Positions 48,780 to 58,713 are shown, counted from the first letter of the stretch. The stretch: 64,000 bases of DNA from Methylobacterium bullatum (GCA_902712845.1 LR743504.1:2826001-2890000); one strand, 5' to 3'. Numbers and translations: made by a program. Notes: generated from the sequence alone by a model not told the origin.

Positions 48780-49430
48780 ATGCTGAGCGAGCCGCAAGCC
48801 GGTCCGAGCACGGCCCTGATGCGCAAGGCCTATGCCCGCTGGGCACCGGTCTACGACGTCGTCTACGACAAGCTCACCGAGCCCGCCGCGCGCGATGCGG
48901 TGATGGCCGCCACCGCCTGCGGGCCGCGCATCCTGGAAGCCGGCGTCGGCACGGGATTATCCCTCGGCTATTATCCGGCGGGCAGCTTCGTCTGCGGCGT
49001 CGACCTCTCCGAGGACATGCTGAAACGTGCCCGCGCCAAGGTGCTCCGCCGCCGTCTCACCCATGTCCGCGGCCTTCAGGTGATGGATGTGTGCCGCCTC
49101 GGCTATGCCGATGCCAGCTTCGACGCGGTGGTCGCGCAGTTCCTCATCACCCTGGTGCCGGACCCCGAAGCCGCGCTGTCGGAGTTCCTCCGCGTGGTGC
49201 GGCCGGGCGGCGAGATCGTCCTCGCCAACCATTTCGGCCAGACCAAGGGCGCGGTCGCCAAGGTCGAGGAGATCGTTGCGCCGCTCTGCACCAAGATCGG
49301 CTGGTCCTCGGCGTTCAAGTCGACGCGCATCGAGGCCTGGGCGCGGCGCAACGGCGTCGAGTTCATCGGCGTCGCGCCGACCTTTCCCGGTGGTTTCTTC
49401 AAGATCCTGAGGATGCGGAAGCCCGGCTGA
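48780..49430 (+). CDS. pmtA: PmtA-like SAM-dependent (phospholipid) methyltransferase
   Basis: A 216-residue class I methyltransferase. Motif I is 'ILEAGVGTGLSLGYYP' (51-66), followed by 'GVDLSEDMLKRARAKV' and 'MDVCRLGYADASFDAVVAQFLITLVPDPE'. This set resembles Rhodobacter-type phosphatidylethanolamine N-methyltransferase, which makes phosphatidylcholine. Proof of substrate is lacking; UbiE-like enzymes share the fold. A VTT-family membrane protein follows 22 bases later. Confidence 0.75.
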   Translation: MLSEPQAGPSTALMRKAYARWAPVYDVVYDKLTEPAARDAVMAATACGPRILEAGVGTGLSLGYYPAGSFVCGVDLSEDMLKRARAKVLRRRLTHVRGLQVMDVCRLGYADASFDAVVAQFLITLVPDPEAALSEFLRVVRPGGEIVLANHFGQTKGAVAKVEEIVAPLCTKIGWSSAFKSTRIEAWARRNGVEFIGVAPTFPGGFFKILRMRKPG

Positions 49431-49452
49431 TCCGGCCCGGCGAAGCAGGGAC

Positions 49453-50295
49453 ATGACCCGCAACTCACGCGGCGTCCTCCACCGCGCCCTGCGCTGGCTT
49501 CCGATCCTCGCCCTGGTGGCCATCTCGCTGGGCGTCCTCATCTCCGGCGCCCCGCACCTTCTCAGCCTCGACCGCCTGCTCTCCTATCGCGCAGCGCTGA
49601 TGGAGGCTGTGGCCGAGGACCGGTTGCGGGCCTTCGGGATCGCCTGCCTCGTCTATATCGGCTGCGTGATCGTGTCCGTGCCGGCCTCGCTGGTGCTGAC
49701 CATCCTGTCGGGTTTTCTGTTCGGGACCGCCACCGGCGCCGGACTCGCCCTCGTCTCGGCGACGACCGGGGCGGCCATCGTCTTCTCCATCGGCCGTGGA
49801 CCGATGTCGGAGTTTCTCGTGACCCGCACCGGACCGCGCCTCGGACGTCTCGCCGCTGGATTTCGCGACGACGCGTTCGGCTACATCCTCTTCCTGAGGC
49901 TCCTGCCGATCTTCCCGTTCTGGATGACGAACCTCGCCCCAGCGGCCTTCGGCGTTCCCCTGCGCACCTTCGTTCTCGCGACCTTTCTCGGTCTAGCCCC
50001 CGGCGCCTTCGTCTATGCGGCGGCCGGATCGGCGATCGAGGATGTGGTCGCAGCCAACGAGGCGGCCAAGGCGGCGTGTCTGGCGAGCGGCGCCGACGCC
50101 TGCGACGAGGCCCTGTCCCTGCGGTCTCTGGTCACCGTCAAGACTCTCGTCGGCCTCGGCGGCCTCGCCGCCTTCGCGTTGCTCTCCATCGGGCTGAGGC
50201 GCCGCTTCGCCGCCAAGCGGAGCGGCACGTCGCAGATCCCTGTGGCCGGGCACTCGACGCCGCAGCGGCCGGAGCGTAACCGTGATGTAAAGTAA
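49453..50295 (+). CDS. TVP38/TMEM64 (VTT/DedA-type) membrane protein
   Basis: A 280-residue polytopic protein with the VTT signature: 'SGFLFGTATGAGLALVSATTGAAIVFSIGRG' and 'LFLRLLPIFPFWMTNLAPAAFGVPLRTFVLATFLGLAPGAFVYAAAGSAI'. Members of this superfamily include lipid scramblases and undecaprenyl-phosphate flippases. Its neighbour is a phospholipid methyltransferase-like gene, which supports a lipid role. The exact substrate is unknown. Confidence 0.85.
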   Translation: MTRNSRGVLHRALRWLPILALVAISLGVLISGAPHLLSLDRLLSYRAALMEAVAEDRLRAFGIACLVYIGCVIVSVPASLVLTILSGFLFGTATGAGLALVSATTGAAIVFSIGRGPMSEFLVTRTGPRLGRLAAGFRDDAFGYILFLRLLPIFPFWMTNLAPAAFGVPLRTFVLATFLGLAPGAFVYAAAGSAIEDVVAANEAAKAACLASGADACDEALSLRSLVTVKTLVGLGGLAAFALLSIGLRRRFAAKRSGTSQIPVAGHSTPQRPERNRDVK

Positions 50296-50333
50296 TCGAT
50301 CGAAGACGCAGAGTTGAACGCCGAGAGATCGGA

Positions 50334-51899
50334 ATGACCGCCGCGGGAGGCACTGCGCCGGAGAGACCGGGACGAGCCAAGAAGCCCGGGATGAGGGATG
50401 ATCGGAACCCCGTGATGGACGCGACGCCACGCGCCGGCATGGAACTGCCTGTCCCCGTCGAGGCGGAGGCGCGGGCGGGGATCGGCCGTCATCTCGGCCT
50501 GTCGGGCCGGCTGTTCCTCGTGACCATCGCCTTCGTCGCCCTGGTCGAGATCCTGATCTACGTGCCGACCGTGGCGAACTACCGGCGCATGTGGCTGTCG
50601 GACCGTATCGCCGCCGCCCAGATCGCCGCCCTCGTCCTCGAAGCCTCGCCGGATCAGCACGTCTCGGAAGACCTCGCGCGGCATCTCCTGAAGGGGGTCG
50701 GCGCCAGCGCCATCGCGGTGCGCGGCGACGGAACGCGCCGCCTCCTTGCCGTGGATACGATTCCCTCGGAGGTCGCCGGCCTCGTCGACCTGCGGTCCCA
50801 TGACTGGATCGCCTCCATCGGGGGGGCATGGCGCACCGTCTTCACCGTGAGCAACGGCCCGGTCCGGGTCATCGGCCATGGCCGGGACGGGTTCGACCTC
50901 GTGGAGATCCTCCTTGACGAGGCGCCCCTGCGCGAGGCGCTGATCGATTTCGCCGACCGGCTGCTGCTCTCGTCGCTGGCGATCGCCGCGGCGGTGGCCG
51001 GCCTCGTCTTCCTGATGCTGCAGCGGATCATCGTGCGCCCGGTCCGGCGCCTTGCCCGCAACATCACGGAATTCGCCGACGATCCCCAGGGGACCGACCG
51101 CATCATCACGCCGTCGCGCCGGACCGACGAGATCGGTCACGCGGAGGTGGCGCTCGCCCGCATGGAGACCGCGCTGGCCGGAGAACTGCGCCAGAAACGC
51201 CGCCTCGCCGAACTCGGCCTGTCAGTGAGCAAGATCAACCACGAACTGCGCAACCTCCTGACCACGGCGCAGCTTCTCGGCGACCGGCTGGAATCGGTGT
51301 CGGACCCGGCGGTGGAGCGCATCGCCCCTCGCCTCCTCGCCACCCTCGGCCGGGCGATCCGCTTCTGCGAGGAGACGCTGGCGTATGGCCGGGCGAGCGA
51401 GGCCCTGCCGCAACGGCGGAAGGTCGAGCTCGCGCCGATCCTTGTCGAGCAATCCGACCTGTCCAGGCTCGACGGCGCGTCACGGGTGACGATTCGCGTG
51501 GCCTGCGACGAAGATATCGAGGTGGAGGTCGATCCCGACCAGTTCTCGCGGGCGCTCACCAACATCGTACGCAACGCCGTTCAGGCTATCGGTTCGGACA
51601 AGGCGCGGCTGCTCGATCCGGTGATCGAGATCGAGGCCACGCGCCATGGCCGGCCAGGGGCGGGCGGGGTGACGATCCTCATCGCGGATAACGGGCCGGG
51701 GCTTCCCGAACGGGCGAGGGCGAACCTGTTCTCGCCGTTCGAGGGGTCGATGCGCGCGGGAGGGACCGGTCTCGGGCTTCCGATCGCCGCCGAACTGATC
51801 AAGCTTCAGGGCGGCTCTCTCACGCTGGATCCGACGGGGGAGGGGGAAGGCGCCCGCTTCCGGATCGTGATCCCGGACCGCCCGACGACGTCGCCCTGA
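50334..51899 (+). CDS. sensor histidine kinase (orphan)
   Basis: A 521-residue (from the first ATG) membrane sensor kinase. Two membrane helices (about 60-80 and 209-229) flank a periplasmic sensor region, then a HAMP-like segment ('RPVRRLARNITEFADD'). The phosphoacceptor is His303 in 'NHELRNLL', and the ATPase has N-box 'NIVRNAVQAI', G1 'DNGPGLP' and G2 'GTGLGLPIAAEL'. Starts at 50391 and 50415 are also possible. No response regulator is adjacent, so the partner must be encoded elsewhere. Confidence 0.88.
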   Translation: MTAAGGTAPERPGRAKKPGMRDDRNPVMDATPRAGMELPVPVEAEARAGIGRHLGLSGRLFLVTIAFVALVEILIYVPTVANYRRMWLSDRIAAAQIAALVLEASPDQHVSEDLARHLLKGVGASAIAVRGDGTRRLLAVDTIPSEVAGLVDLRSHDWIASIGGAWRTVFTVSNGPVRVIGHGRDGFDLVEILLDEAPLREALIDFADRLLLSSLAIAAAVAGLVFLMLQRIIVRPVRRLARNITEFADDPQGTDRIITPSRRTDEIGHAEVALARMETALAGELRQKRRLAELGLSVSKINHELRNLLTTAQLLGDRLESVSDPAVERIAPRLLATLGRAIRFCEETLAYGRASEALPQRRKVELAPILVEQSDLSRLDGASRVTIRVACDEDIEVEVDPDQFSRALTNIVRNAVQAIGSDKARLLDPVIEIEATRHGRPGAGGVTILIADNGPGLPERARANLFSPFEGSMRAGGTGLGLPIAAELIKLQGGSLTLDPTGEGEGARFRIVIPDRPTTSP

Positions 51900-51901
51900 G
51901 C

Positions 51902-52921
51902 CTATTCCGCTGCCGCCAGGGTCAGGCCCGGCACGGTGATGCCGATGTCGCGAAGCAGTTCCGCATCGGCATCGGTCTCGTTATTGGCCGTGGTGAGGAG
52001 GCGCTCGCCGTAGAAGATCGAGTTCGCGCCGGCGAGGAAGCATAGGATCTGCGCTTCGCGGGTGAGCCCCTTGCGACCGGCGCTGAGACGCACGCGCGCC
52101 TTCGGCATCACGATGCGGGCGGTGGCGCACATCCGGACGAGATCGAGCGGGTCCACGGGCGGACGGTCCTCGAGAGGGGTCCCCTCGACGGCCACCAGGG
52201 CGTTGATCGGCACGCTCTCAGGATGGGGGGCGTGGTTGGCGAGCACCTGAAGCATCGCCGCGCGGTCCTTCACGCCCTCACCCATGCCGACGATGCCGCC
52301 GCAGCAGACGCCGATCCCGGCGTCGCGCACGTTCTGAAGGGTGTTGAGGCGATCCTCGTAGGTCCGCGTCGAGATGATGTCGCCGTAGAAATCCGGGCCG
52401 GTGTCGAGGTTGTGGTTGTAGGAGGTCAGGCCGGCCTCGGCGAGGCGGCCAGCCTGGGATGGGGTGAGCATGCCGAGCGTGACGCAGGCTTCCATTCCAA
52501 GGCCGCGGACACCGCGCACCATGGACAGGACCGCGTCGAATTCCGGGCCGTCCTTGGGCTGGCGCCAGGCGGCGCCCATGCAGAAACGATGGGCCCCTGC
52601 GGCTTTCGCGGCGGCGGCCTCCTTCAGCACCTTGTCCACCGCCATCAGGCGCTCACGCGGCAGGCCGGTGCCCTTGTGGTGCGCCGATTGCGGACAGTAG
52701 GCGCAATCCTCGGGACAGGCGCCGGTCTTGATCGACAGCAGGGCGGCGCGCTGAATATCGGCCGGGTCATTATGCGCGCGGTGGACCTGTGCCGCCCGGA
52801 ACACGAGGTCGAGGAGCGGCAGGTCGTGGATCGTCTGGATCTCCGCAACGGTCCAATCGTGCCGGATCGCAGGGATCTCGGTGGCGGGGAAGGGGGCGAG
52901 GGCGGCCACGGTGTCAGTCAT
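51902..52921 (-). CDS. bioB: biotin synthase
   Basis: A 339-residue radical SAM enzyme that inserts sulfur into dethiobiotin. The C-x3-C-x2-C motif is C69-P-E-D-C73-A-Y-C76. Further BioB signatures are '[18 protein letters not shown]', '[25 protein letters not shown]' and '[11 protein letters not shown]'. The bioF, bioD and bioA genes are not nearby, so it is a solitary bio gene here. It converges on the kinase gene with a two-base gap. Confidence 0.95.
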   Translation of the reverse strand: MTDTVAALAPFPATEIPAIRHDWTVAEIQTIHDLPLLDLVFRAAQVHRAHNDPADIQRAALLSIKTGACPEDCAYCPQSAHHKGTGLPRERLMAVDKVLKEAAAAKAAGAHRFCMGAAWRQPKDGPEFDAVLSMVRGVRGLGMEACVTLGMLTPSQAGRLAEAGLTSYNHNLDTGPDFYGDIISTRTYEDRLNTLQNVRDAGIGVCCGGIVGMGEGVKDRAAMLQVLANHAPHPESVPINALVAVEGTPLEDRPPVDPLDLVRMCATARIVMPKARVRLSAGRKGLTREAQILCFLAGANSIFYGERLLTTANNETDADAELLRDIGITVPGLTLAAAE

Positions 52922-53012
52922 GGCCCCATGAGGCGAATCTTCGCCGGAAAATCAAGCCGGGCCGGCCGCATGCCCCGATGCATTTGTCTTCAGGCCGGCC
53001 AGAATCGCCCCC

Positions 53013-54005
53013 TCACGCCGTCTTGCCGCGCAACCCCGACAGGCCCGACCAGAGCGGCGCGATGAGGTAGCTGGTGATCGGAATGAGCGCGGCCCCGACC
53101 ACGAGGCCCACGATGCCCGAGCCAATGGCGGTGACGATCCATTCGGCGATGGCCCCGACCGGCGGAACCATCTTGGCGCTGCCGGCAGCGGCTTCGTGGA
53201 TCACGTGGGCGACCTGAGGCAGGCCGTAACCTTCGAGACCATGGACGAGGATGCCGCCGCCGACCCAGATCATCGCGGCTGTGCCGATGATGGCCAGAAG
53301 CTGCAGGAAGACCGGCATGCCCTTGACCAGGGCACGGCCGAAGCCGCGGATCGCGCTGCCGAACACGGACGCCGAATTGTTCTTCGCCATCGCGACCCCG
53401 GCATCGTCCGCCTTCACGATGAGCGCCACGCCGCCATAGACGAAGACCGTGATGCCGATGGCGACGACCGCGAGCACGATCGCCTTCGTCCAGATGCTGC
53501 CCTCCGGAAGGGAGGCCAGGGAGATCGCCATGATCTCCGCCGACAGGATGAAATCCGTCTTGATCGCGCTGGAGACCTTGCGCGCTTCCAGAGCCGCGCC
53601 GTCGCCGGCCTCGGCATCGAGCTTGGACTCATGCGCATGCGCCTTGTGGGGGAACAGCGCCTCGTAGACCTTCTCGGTGCCCTCGTAGCAGAGATAGGCC
53701 CCGCCGAGCATGAGCAGCGGGGTGATGGCCCAGGGGGCGAAGGCCTGCAGCAGCAGGGCCGCCGGCAGCAGGAACAGCATCTTGTTGCGCAGCGAACCGA
53801 TGGCGATCTTGCCCACGATCGGCAATTCGCGCTCGGCCGCGAAGCCCACGACGTAGCGCGGCGTCACGGCGGCGTCGTCGATGACGACGCCTGCCGCCTT
53901 CGCACCGGCCTTGGCGGCTTGCCCCGCGACGTCGTCGAGGGACGCGGCCGCGACCTTGGCGAGCCCCGCGATGTCATCGAGGAGGGCGATCAGTCCGATG
54001 CTCAA
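53013..54005 (-). CDS. DUF808-family inner-membrane protein (YedI-like)
   Basis: A 330-residue protein with the DUF808 N-terminus 'GLIALLDDIAGLAKVAAASLDDVAGQAAKAGAKAAGVVIDDAAVTPRYV' and about six membrane segments. The start is a TTG at 54005: GGAAGGA lies seven to thirteen bases before it, and the codons that follow match the family's N-terminus. Function is not established. It lies between bioB and an FAH-family gene on the same strand. Confidence 0.85.
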   Translation of the reverse strand: MSIGLIALLDDIAGLAKVAAASLDDVAGQAAKAGAKAAGVVIDDAAVTPRYVVGFAAERELPIVGKIAIGSLRNKMLFLLPAALLLQAFAPWAITPLLMLGGAYLCYEGTEKVYEALFPHKAHAHESKLDAEAGDGAALEARKVSSAIKTDFILSAEIMAISLASLPEGSIWTKAIVLAVVAIGITVFVYGGVALIVKADDAGVAMAKNNSASVFGSAIRGFGRALVKGMPVFLQLLAIIGTAAMIWVGGGILVHGLEGYGLPQVAHVIHEAAAGSAKMVPPVGAIAEWIVTAIGSGIVGLVVGAALIPITSYLIAPLWSGLSGLRGKTA

Positions 54006-54114
54006 GGTTAGGTCCTTCCAACTGCCATGGGCCGAGCCGTGCGACGCGGTTTATCGGCCAAGCTGCCTCTAGCAGAGGAGACGAGCGAGCGGGGATTTCG
54101 ATCCCCGCCCCGAT

Positions 54115-54999
54115 TCAATGAGTCGGCTCACCGGCCGCGACCTTCGCGGTCCAGTCGTCGAAGGCGACGATCTCCTGCCGCTGTTCGCCGAGCCCGGTAA
54201 TGCCGAGTGTCACAACGTCACCGTTCTTGAGGAAGCGGGGGGGCTTCTTCGCCATCCCGACACCGGGGGGCGTACCCGTGGTGATGACGTCACCGGGCTC
54301 CAGCATCATGAAATGCGAGAGGTAGGCGACGATCTGCGCGACGCCGAAGATCATCGTCGATGTCGAGCCCGACTGCATCCGCTCCCCATTCACGTCGAGC
54401 CACAGGTCGAGCGCGGACGGGTCGGGGATCTCGTCCAAGGTCACCAGCCACGGCCCGAGGGGACCGAAGGTCGGGCAGCCCTTGCCCTTGGTCCATGTCC
54501 CGCCGCGCTCCAACTGAAACTCGCGCTCGGAGACGTCGTTGCAGAGGCACAGGCCCGCCACATAGGACAAGGCCTCGTTGGCATGGACATAGGATGCTCG
54601 CGCGCCCATGACGATGGCGAGTTCCACCTCCCAATCCGTCTTGGCCGATCCCTTCGGCAAGATGACACGGTCGTTGGGGCCGGAGATGCAGGAGGGCGCC
54701 TTGTTGAAGACGATAGGCTCGGACGGGATGTCGGCACCGATCTCCGCCGCGTGATCGGTATAGTTCAGCCCGATCGCGATGAAGTTGCGGGTGCCGCCGA
54801 CGCAGGGGCCGAGCCGCGTCTCCGCGGGGAGGAGCGGCAGCGTCTCGGGAGCGATGGCGCGCAGGCGCTCCAATGACGTCGTGGCGAGGGCCGCGCCGGA
54901 AATATCGCGCAGGATGCCCGACAGATCGCGCAACCCGCCCTCGGCATCGATCAAGCCGGGCTTCTCGTCGCCCACATCTCCGTGACGCACAAGTTTCAT
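54115..54999 (-). CDS. fumarylacetoacetate hydrolase (FAH) family protein
   Basis: A 294-residue FAH-family enzyme. The metal-binding core reads 'GLNYTDHAAEIG', 'VILPKGSAKTDWEVELAIVMGA', 'VAGLCLCNDVSEREFQLERGGTWTKGKGCPTFGPLGPWLV' and 'VITTGTPPGVGMAKKPPRFLKNGDVV'. These belong to the ureidoglycolate lyase / 2-oxo-hepta-dioate isomerase subgroup. The three acidic metal ligands are expected in these segments. The substrate is not clear, and no pathway neighbours help. Confidence 0.85.
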   Translation of the reverse strand: MKLVRHGDVGDEKPGLIDAEGGLRDLSGILRDISGAALATTSLERLRAIAPETLPLLPAETRLGPCVGGTRNFIAIGLNYTDHAAEIGADIPSEPIVFNKAPSCISGPNDRVILPKGSAKTDWEVELAIVMGARASYVHANEALSYVAGLCLCNDVSEREFQLERGGTWTKGKGCPTFGPLGPWLVTLDEIPDPSALDLWLDVNGERMQSGSTSTMIFGVAQIVAYLSHFMMLEPGDVITTGTPPGVGMAKKPPRFLKNGDVVTLGITGLGEQRQEIVAFDDWTAKVAAGEPTH

Positions 55000-55388
55000 C
55001 GGTTCTCGCTCCGCTTCGATCCATTGTCAGCCCGAGACATCGGTCCCTCCACCGTCCCTGGCAAGGTGTCGCGACCGGACAGGGACATGTTGCATAATTC
55101 ATACATCCCTTTGAAAATCCCGCGCGATACGCATTTTTCTGCAGGATACGAGATACGTAAATCGGACAGTTTAGATGTGAACGATTCGCTGCGATGCCTT
55201 TCGGTGACACGGGCGACGATGTCGGCGAAGGCATAGCCAAAGTAAATCGCGGCTTATGAAACGATTAACACTTTACCGCACATGGATTGCATAGACCGGC
55301 CAAGAACGGCACTCTTCTGCTCAAGATGCCGGCCGGGGATCACGCCGCGGTAAATCCGAGCATCGCAAGCAAGGGTCGGGAGCAGGAC
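55000..55388. other. 389-base intergenic region before the FadL-type porin gene
   Basis: Divergent spacer between the FAH gene and the porin gene, with an A/T-rich block at about 55090-55290. Three GATACG hexamers occur close together (55126-55131, 55145-55150, 55152-55157), and a GATTC (GANTC) is near 55182. Short frames here have no family resemblance. I see no clear promoter. Confidence 0.45.
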
Positions 55389-56711
55389 ATGGCCATGACG
55401 ATTCGCAACACGGCTCTGGCGGGACTCTCCGCCGCCGTCCTGACCCTGACGGCAGGGGACGCCATGGCCGGCGCGTTCGGCATCCGCGAACAGAGCACCC
55501 TCGCGCAGGGTCAGGCTTTCGCGGGCGCCGCGTCCGGCTCCGGCGGCGTCTCCTCGATGTTCTGGAACCCGGCCACGATCACCATGAACCCCGGCTGGGT
55601 CAGCGAGCAGAATCTCAGCTTCATCAACCTCTCCTCCAAGATCACCCCGACCGACGGCACCTCCCCGTTATTCGCGCCGCTGGGCGGCAGCGGCGATATC
55701 GGCCAGGGCGCCGTGATCCCGGCCGGCGCCACCTCCTACCAGCTCACCGACCGGCTCTGGATCGGCATCCAGACCGGCGCTCCCTTCGGCCTCGTGACCA
55801 AGCCTCGCGACGACTGGGCCGGCGAAGTCTACGGACGGTCGAGCCGCATCTTCTCGCTTTCGTTCAACCCGACCATCGGCTTCAAGGTCAACGAGTGGCT
55901 CTCGATCGCCGCCGGGCCGAACATCGAGTATTTCCGCCTGACCCTTCGCCAGGCCTTCCCGCTCTCGTTCAGCCCGCTCATCGCCCCCAACGCGTCGCTC
56001 AAGGGAGAATCCTGGGGCGTCGGCTTCACGGCGGGCGTGCTCATCACCCCCTGGGCCGGCACGGCGTTGGGCGTCGGCTATCGCTCCTCCGTGCATCACG
56101 ACATCGAAGGCGCCTTCCTTTTGCCGGGGCCGGCGGCCTTCCTGAGCCAGCAGGTCACCGCCAACCTCAATACGCCCGAGAAGTTGAGCGTCGGCCTGAC
56201 TCAGGCCGTCAGCCCGGTCGCCCGTGTCAATCTCGGTTTCGAGTGGGACAATTGGTCGAGGCTCGGCGATGTCGGCATCGTCGGCCGCACCACCGGCGGC
56301 ATCGCGACCACGCTGCCCCTGAACTACAAGGACGGCTACACCTATTCCGTCGGCGGCGAGTACGATTGGTCGCCGGCCCTCACCGTCCGGGCCGGTCTCG
56401 CCTACGAACAATCGCCCATCGATTTCTCGAACCGCTCGGTTCGGCTGCCCGACAGCGACCGCTTCAACGTCTCGCTCGGCGGCAGCTATCGCTGGAGCGA
56501 GAAGCTGACCCTCAACATCGCCTATTCTCACCTCTTCCTCGTGGGCGATTCGAAGCTCCTCGCCGGTCCGGGCCGCGACTACAACTTCCGCGACATTCCC
56601 TTCGCCGCCGATACGAGCGGCAGCGCGGACATCGTTTCGGTGGGCTTCCGCTACGTCTTCGGCACGCCATCGGCGCCGGTCGCTCCCGCTCCACTGGTGC
56701 GGAAGTTCTGA
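55389..56711 (+). CDS. OmpP1/FadL-family outer-membrane transporter
   Basis: A 440-residue outer-membrane beta-barrel protein. The signal peptide 'RNTALAGLSAAVLTLTAGDAMA' is followed by the FadL opening 'GAFGIREQSTLAQGQAFAGAASGSGGVSSMFWNPATITM', and many amphipathic strands lead to a C-terminal aromatic residue (Phe). FadL proteins take up long-chain fatty acids and other hydrophobic compounds. GGGAGCAGG sits before the ATG at 55389. It is convergent with phaC, with a repeat in the gap. Confidence 0.9.
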   Translation: MAMTIRNTALAGLSAAVLTLTAGDAMAGAFGIREQSTLAQGQAFAGAASGSGGVSSMFWNPATITMNPGWVSEQNLSFINLSSKITPTDGTSPLFAPLGGSGDIGQGAVIPAGATSYQLTDRLWIGIQTGAPFGLVTKPRDDWAGEVYGRSSRIFSLSFNPTIGFKVNEWLSIAAGPNIEYFRLTLRQAFPLSFSPLIAPNASLKGESWGVGFTAGVLITPWAGTALGVGYRSSVHHDIEGAFLLPGPAAFLSQQVTANLNTPEKLSVGLTQAVSPVARVNLGFEWDNWSRLGDVGIVGRTTGGIATTLPLNYKDGYTYSVGGEYDWSPALTVRAGLAYEQSPIDFSNRSVRLPDSDRFNVSLGGSYRWSEKLTLNIAYSHLFLVGDSKLLAGPGRDYNFRDIPFAADTSGSADIVSVGFRYVFGTPSAPVAPAPLVRKF

Positions 56712-56761
56712 GGGTATTCGGCCGGAACACCGGGGTTTTGAGGAGATACTCCCCTCGTCGA

Positions 56762-56803
56762 CCTCATCCTGAGCTGCGGCGACAGCCGCCTCGAAGGATG
56801 AGG
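56762..56803. repeat. CCTCATCCT...AGGATGAGG intergenic palindrome
   Basis: CCTCATCCT (56762-56770) pairs with AGGATGAGG (56795-56803), and inside GCGGC (56776-56780) pairs with GCCGC (56785-56789). The same two-tier palindrome is a common intergenic repeat in alphaproteobacterial genomes as I recall it. It lies between convergent genes. Confidence 0.65.
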
Positions 56804-56881
56804 TGAAGGGGATCCGAAAAAACGCAGCCGAACAACCTTCATCCGGCCGCAGGGACCACCGACGATCCCGTTCTCGACTTG

Positions 56882-56900
56882 GCCATTCGAGCCGAATGGC
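56882..56900 (-). terminator. hairpin just after phaC
   Basis: GCCATTCG (56882-56889) and CGAATGGC (56893-56900) form a perfect eight-base stem with a three-base loop, 11 bases beyond the phaC stop. No T-run is seen. Confidence 0.4.
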
Positions 56901-56910
56901 GTCTGACGGA

Positions 56911-58713
56911 TCACGCCTTCATGCGGACATAGGTTCCGGGCGCCGGCCCCAGGGAGGCGAGGCCTCCTTCTCCCGGAATTCTGGCAGGCACACGGGCGGG
57001 CGCCTGCTTTTCCAGCCATTCGAACCAGTAGGGCCACCATGACCCTTTGTGCTCGGTCGCCGCCGAAATCCAATCCTCCAGGCGGCCCTTGGCGGCCCCG
57101 CCGGTCCAGAACCCGTATTTCGGCTTGGAGGGCGGGTTGACCACGCCCGCGATGTGACCGGACCCGGCCAGCACGTAATCGACCTTGCCGCCGAACTTCG
57201 ACGACCCTTCGAAGACGGAGATGGCGGGGGCGATGTGATCCTCCCGGGTGGCGAGGTTGAAGATCGGCACCTTCACCTTCTTCAGGTCGAGACGGACGTT
57301 GCCGAGGATCATGCGCCCCTGGGCCAGGGTGTTATCGAGGTAGCAGTTGCGCAGGTAGAAGGAATGGTTGGCCGCCGGCATCCGAGTAGCGTCGGCGTTC
57401 CAGTAGAGCAGGTCGAAGGCCGAGGGCGTCTGCCCCTTCACGTAGTTGTTGACCACGTAGGACCAGATCAGGTCGTTCGGCCGCAGCATGTTGAAGGCGG
57501 TCGCCATGCCCGAGCCTTCGAGGTAGCCGCGCTTCTTCATCCGCGCCTCGATGCTGCGGATCTGCTCCTCGTCGGCGAAGACCTTGAGGTCGCCGGCATG
57601 GGTGAAGTCCACCTGCGTCGTCAGGAAGGTGGCGCTGTTGATGCGCTTGTTGCCCGTGGCCGCCTGCATCGCCAGGGTCACCGCCAGCAGGGTGCCGCCG
57701 ACACAATATCCCGCCGCCGCCACCTCGCTCTCACCGGTGGCGACACCGATCGCGTCGATGGCCGCCTCAATGCCCTCGCGCATGTAGCTCTCGAAATCCT
57801 TGTCGGCGTGGCGCTCGTCGGGGTTCACCCACGAGATGCAGAAGACCGTGAGGCCCTGCGACACCATCCAGCCGATCAGGCTTTTCGACGGGTTGAGATC
57901 GAGGATGTAGAACTTGTTGATCCAAGGCGGCACGATCAGGAACGGGCGCTTGAGCACCGTCTCGGTGGTCGGCGAGTATTGAATGAGCTCCATCAGGTCG
58001 TTGCGGAACACCACCTCGCCGGGGGACACCGCGACGTTGACGCCGACCTCGAAGCCGGACGGATCTGTCTGGCGGACCCGCAGCTGGCCCTTCCCGGCCT
58101 CGATGTCTTCGGCGAGCATCTTCATGCCGCGCACGAGATTGGCGCCGTTCTCCTGCAGCGTGTGCCGAATCAGCTCGGGATTGGTCATCACGAAATTGGA
58201 GGGCGAGAGCGCGCCGACGATCTGGCGCAGGTAGAACTGCGCCTTGTGCCGCGTATGCTCGTCGATCCCGTCGGCCTCGTCAACGAGCTCTTCCGCCCAG
58301 CGGGAGGTGATGAGGTAGCTCTGCTTGATGAAGTCGAAGATCGGGTTGGTGGACCATTCCGCGTGTTTGAAGCGATTGTCCTTCGCCTCGGGCAACGCCA
58401 CAGGCGACGCTTCCTCGCCCTGGAGGCGATGCCAGGTCGAGCCCCAGAGGGTGATGAACGCGTCGCTGAGCTTCTTCTGGGCTTCGAGGGACTTCTGCGG
58501 GTCGACCATCCAGCGCTCGACCACGGTGCCGAGGGTCTTGACGACGTCGTTGACCTCTTCCGGAGGCTTGGCCAGTTCGGGATCGAGCGGGTCCGCCTGG
58601 CTGATCGGCTTCATGTAGGCGCCGGCGGTGCGGGTGAACTCCTCGATCAGCAACGTCGCGTTGCGGGACAAGGCGTCGATATCGGGAAGCGGTGTCGTCC
58701 TGTCGGTCGTCAC
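56911..58713 (-). CDS. phaC: class I polyhydroxyalkanoate synthase
   Basis: A 600-residue PHA synthase that polymerises (R)-3-hydroxyacyl-CoA into storage granules. The lipase-like box G-Y-C-V-G holds the nucleophile Cys337, with Asp492 ('TREDHIAP') and His520 ('GSGHIAG') as the other catalytic residues. Length and the N-terminal domain fit class I, for short-chain monomers. phaA, phaB and a phasin are not in view, so the operon is split, as in Methylobacterium. Confidence 0.95.
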   Translation of the reverse strand: MTTDRTTPLPDIDALSRNATLLIEEFTRTAGAYMKPISQADPLDPELAKPPEEVNDVVKTLGTVVERWMVDPQKSLEAQKKLSDAFITLWGSTWHRLQGEEASPVALPEAKDNRFKHAEWSTNPIFDFIKQSYLITSRWAEELVDEADGIDEHTRHKAQFYLRQIVGALSPSNFVMTNPELIRHTLQENGANLVRGMKMLAEDIEAGKGQLRVRQTDPSGFEVGVNVAVSPGEVVFRNDLMELIQYSPTTETVLKRPFLIVPPWINKFYILDLNPSKSLIGWMVSQGLTVFCISWVNPDERHADKDFESYMREGIEAAIDAIGVATGESEVAAAGYCVGGTLLAVTLAMQAATGNKRINSATFLTTQVDFTHAGDLKVFADEEQIRSIEARMKKRGYLEGSGMATAFNMLRPNDLIWSYVVNNYVKGQTPSAFDLLYWNADATRMPAANHSFYLRNCYLDNTLAQGRMILGNVRLDLKKVKVPIFNLATREDHIAPAISVFEGSSKFGGKVDYVLAGSGHIAGVVNPPSKPKYGFWTGGAAKGRLEDWISAATEHKGSWWPYWFEWLEKQAPARVPARIPGEGGLASLGPAPGTYVRMKA

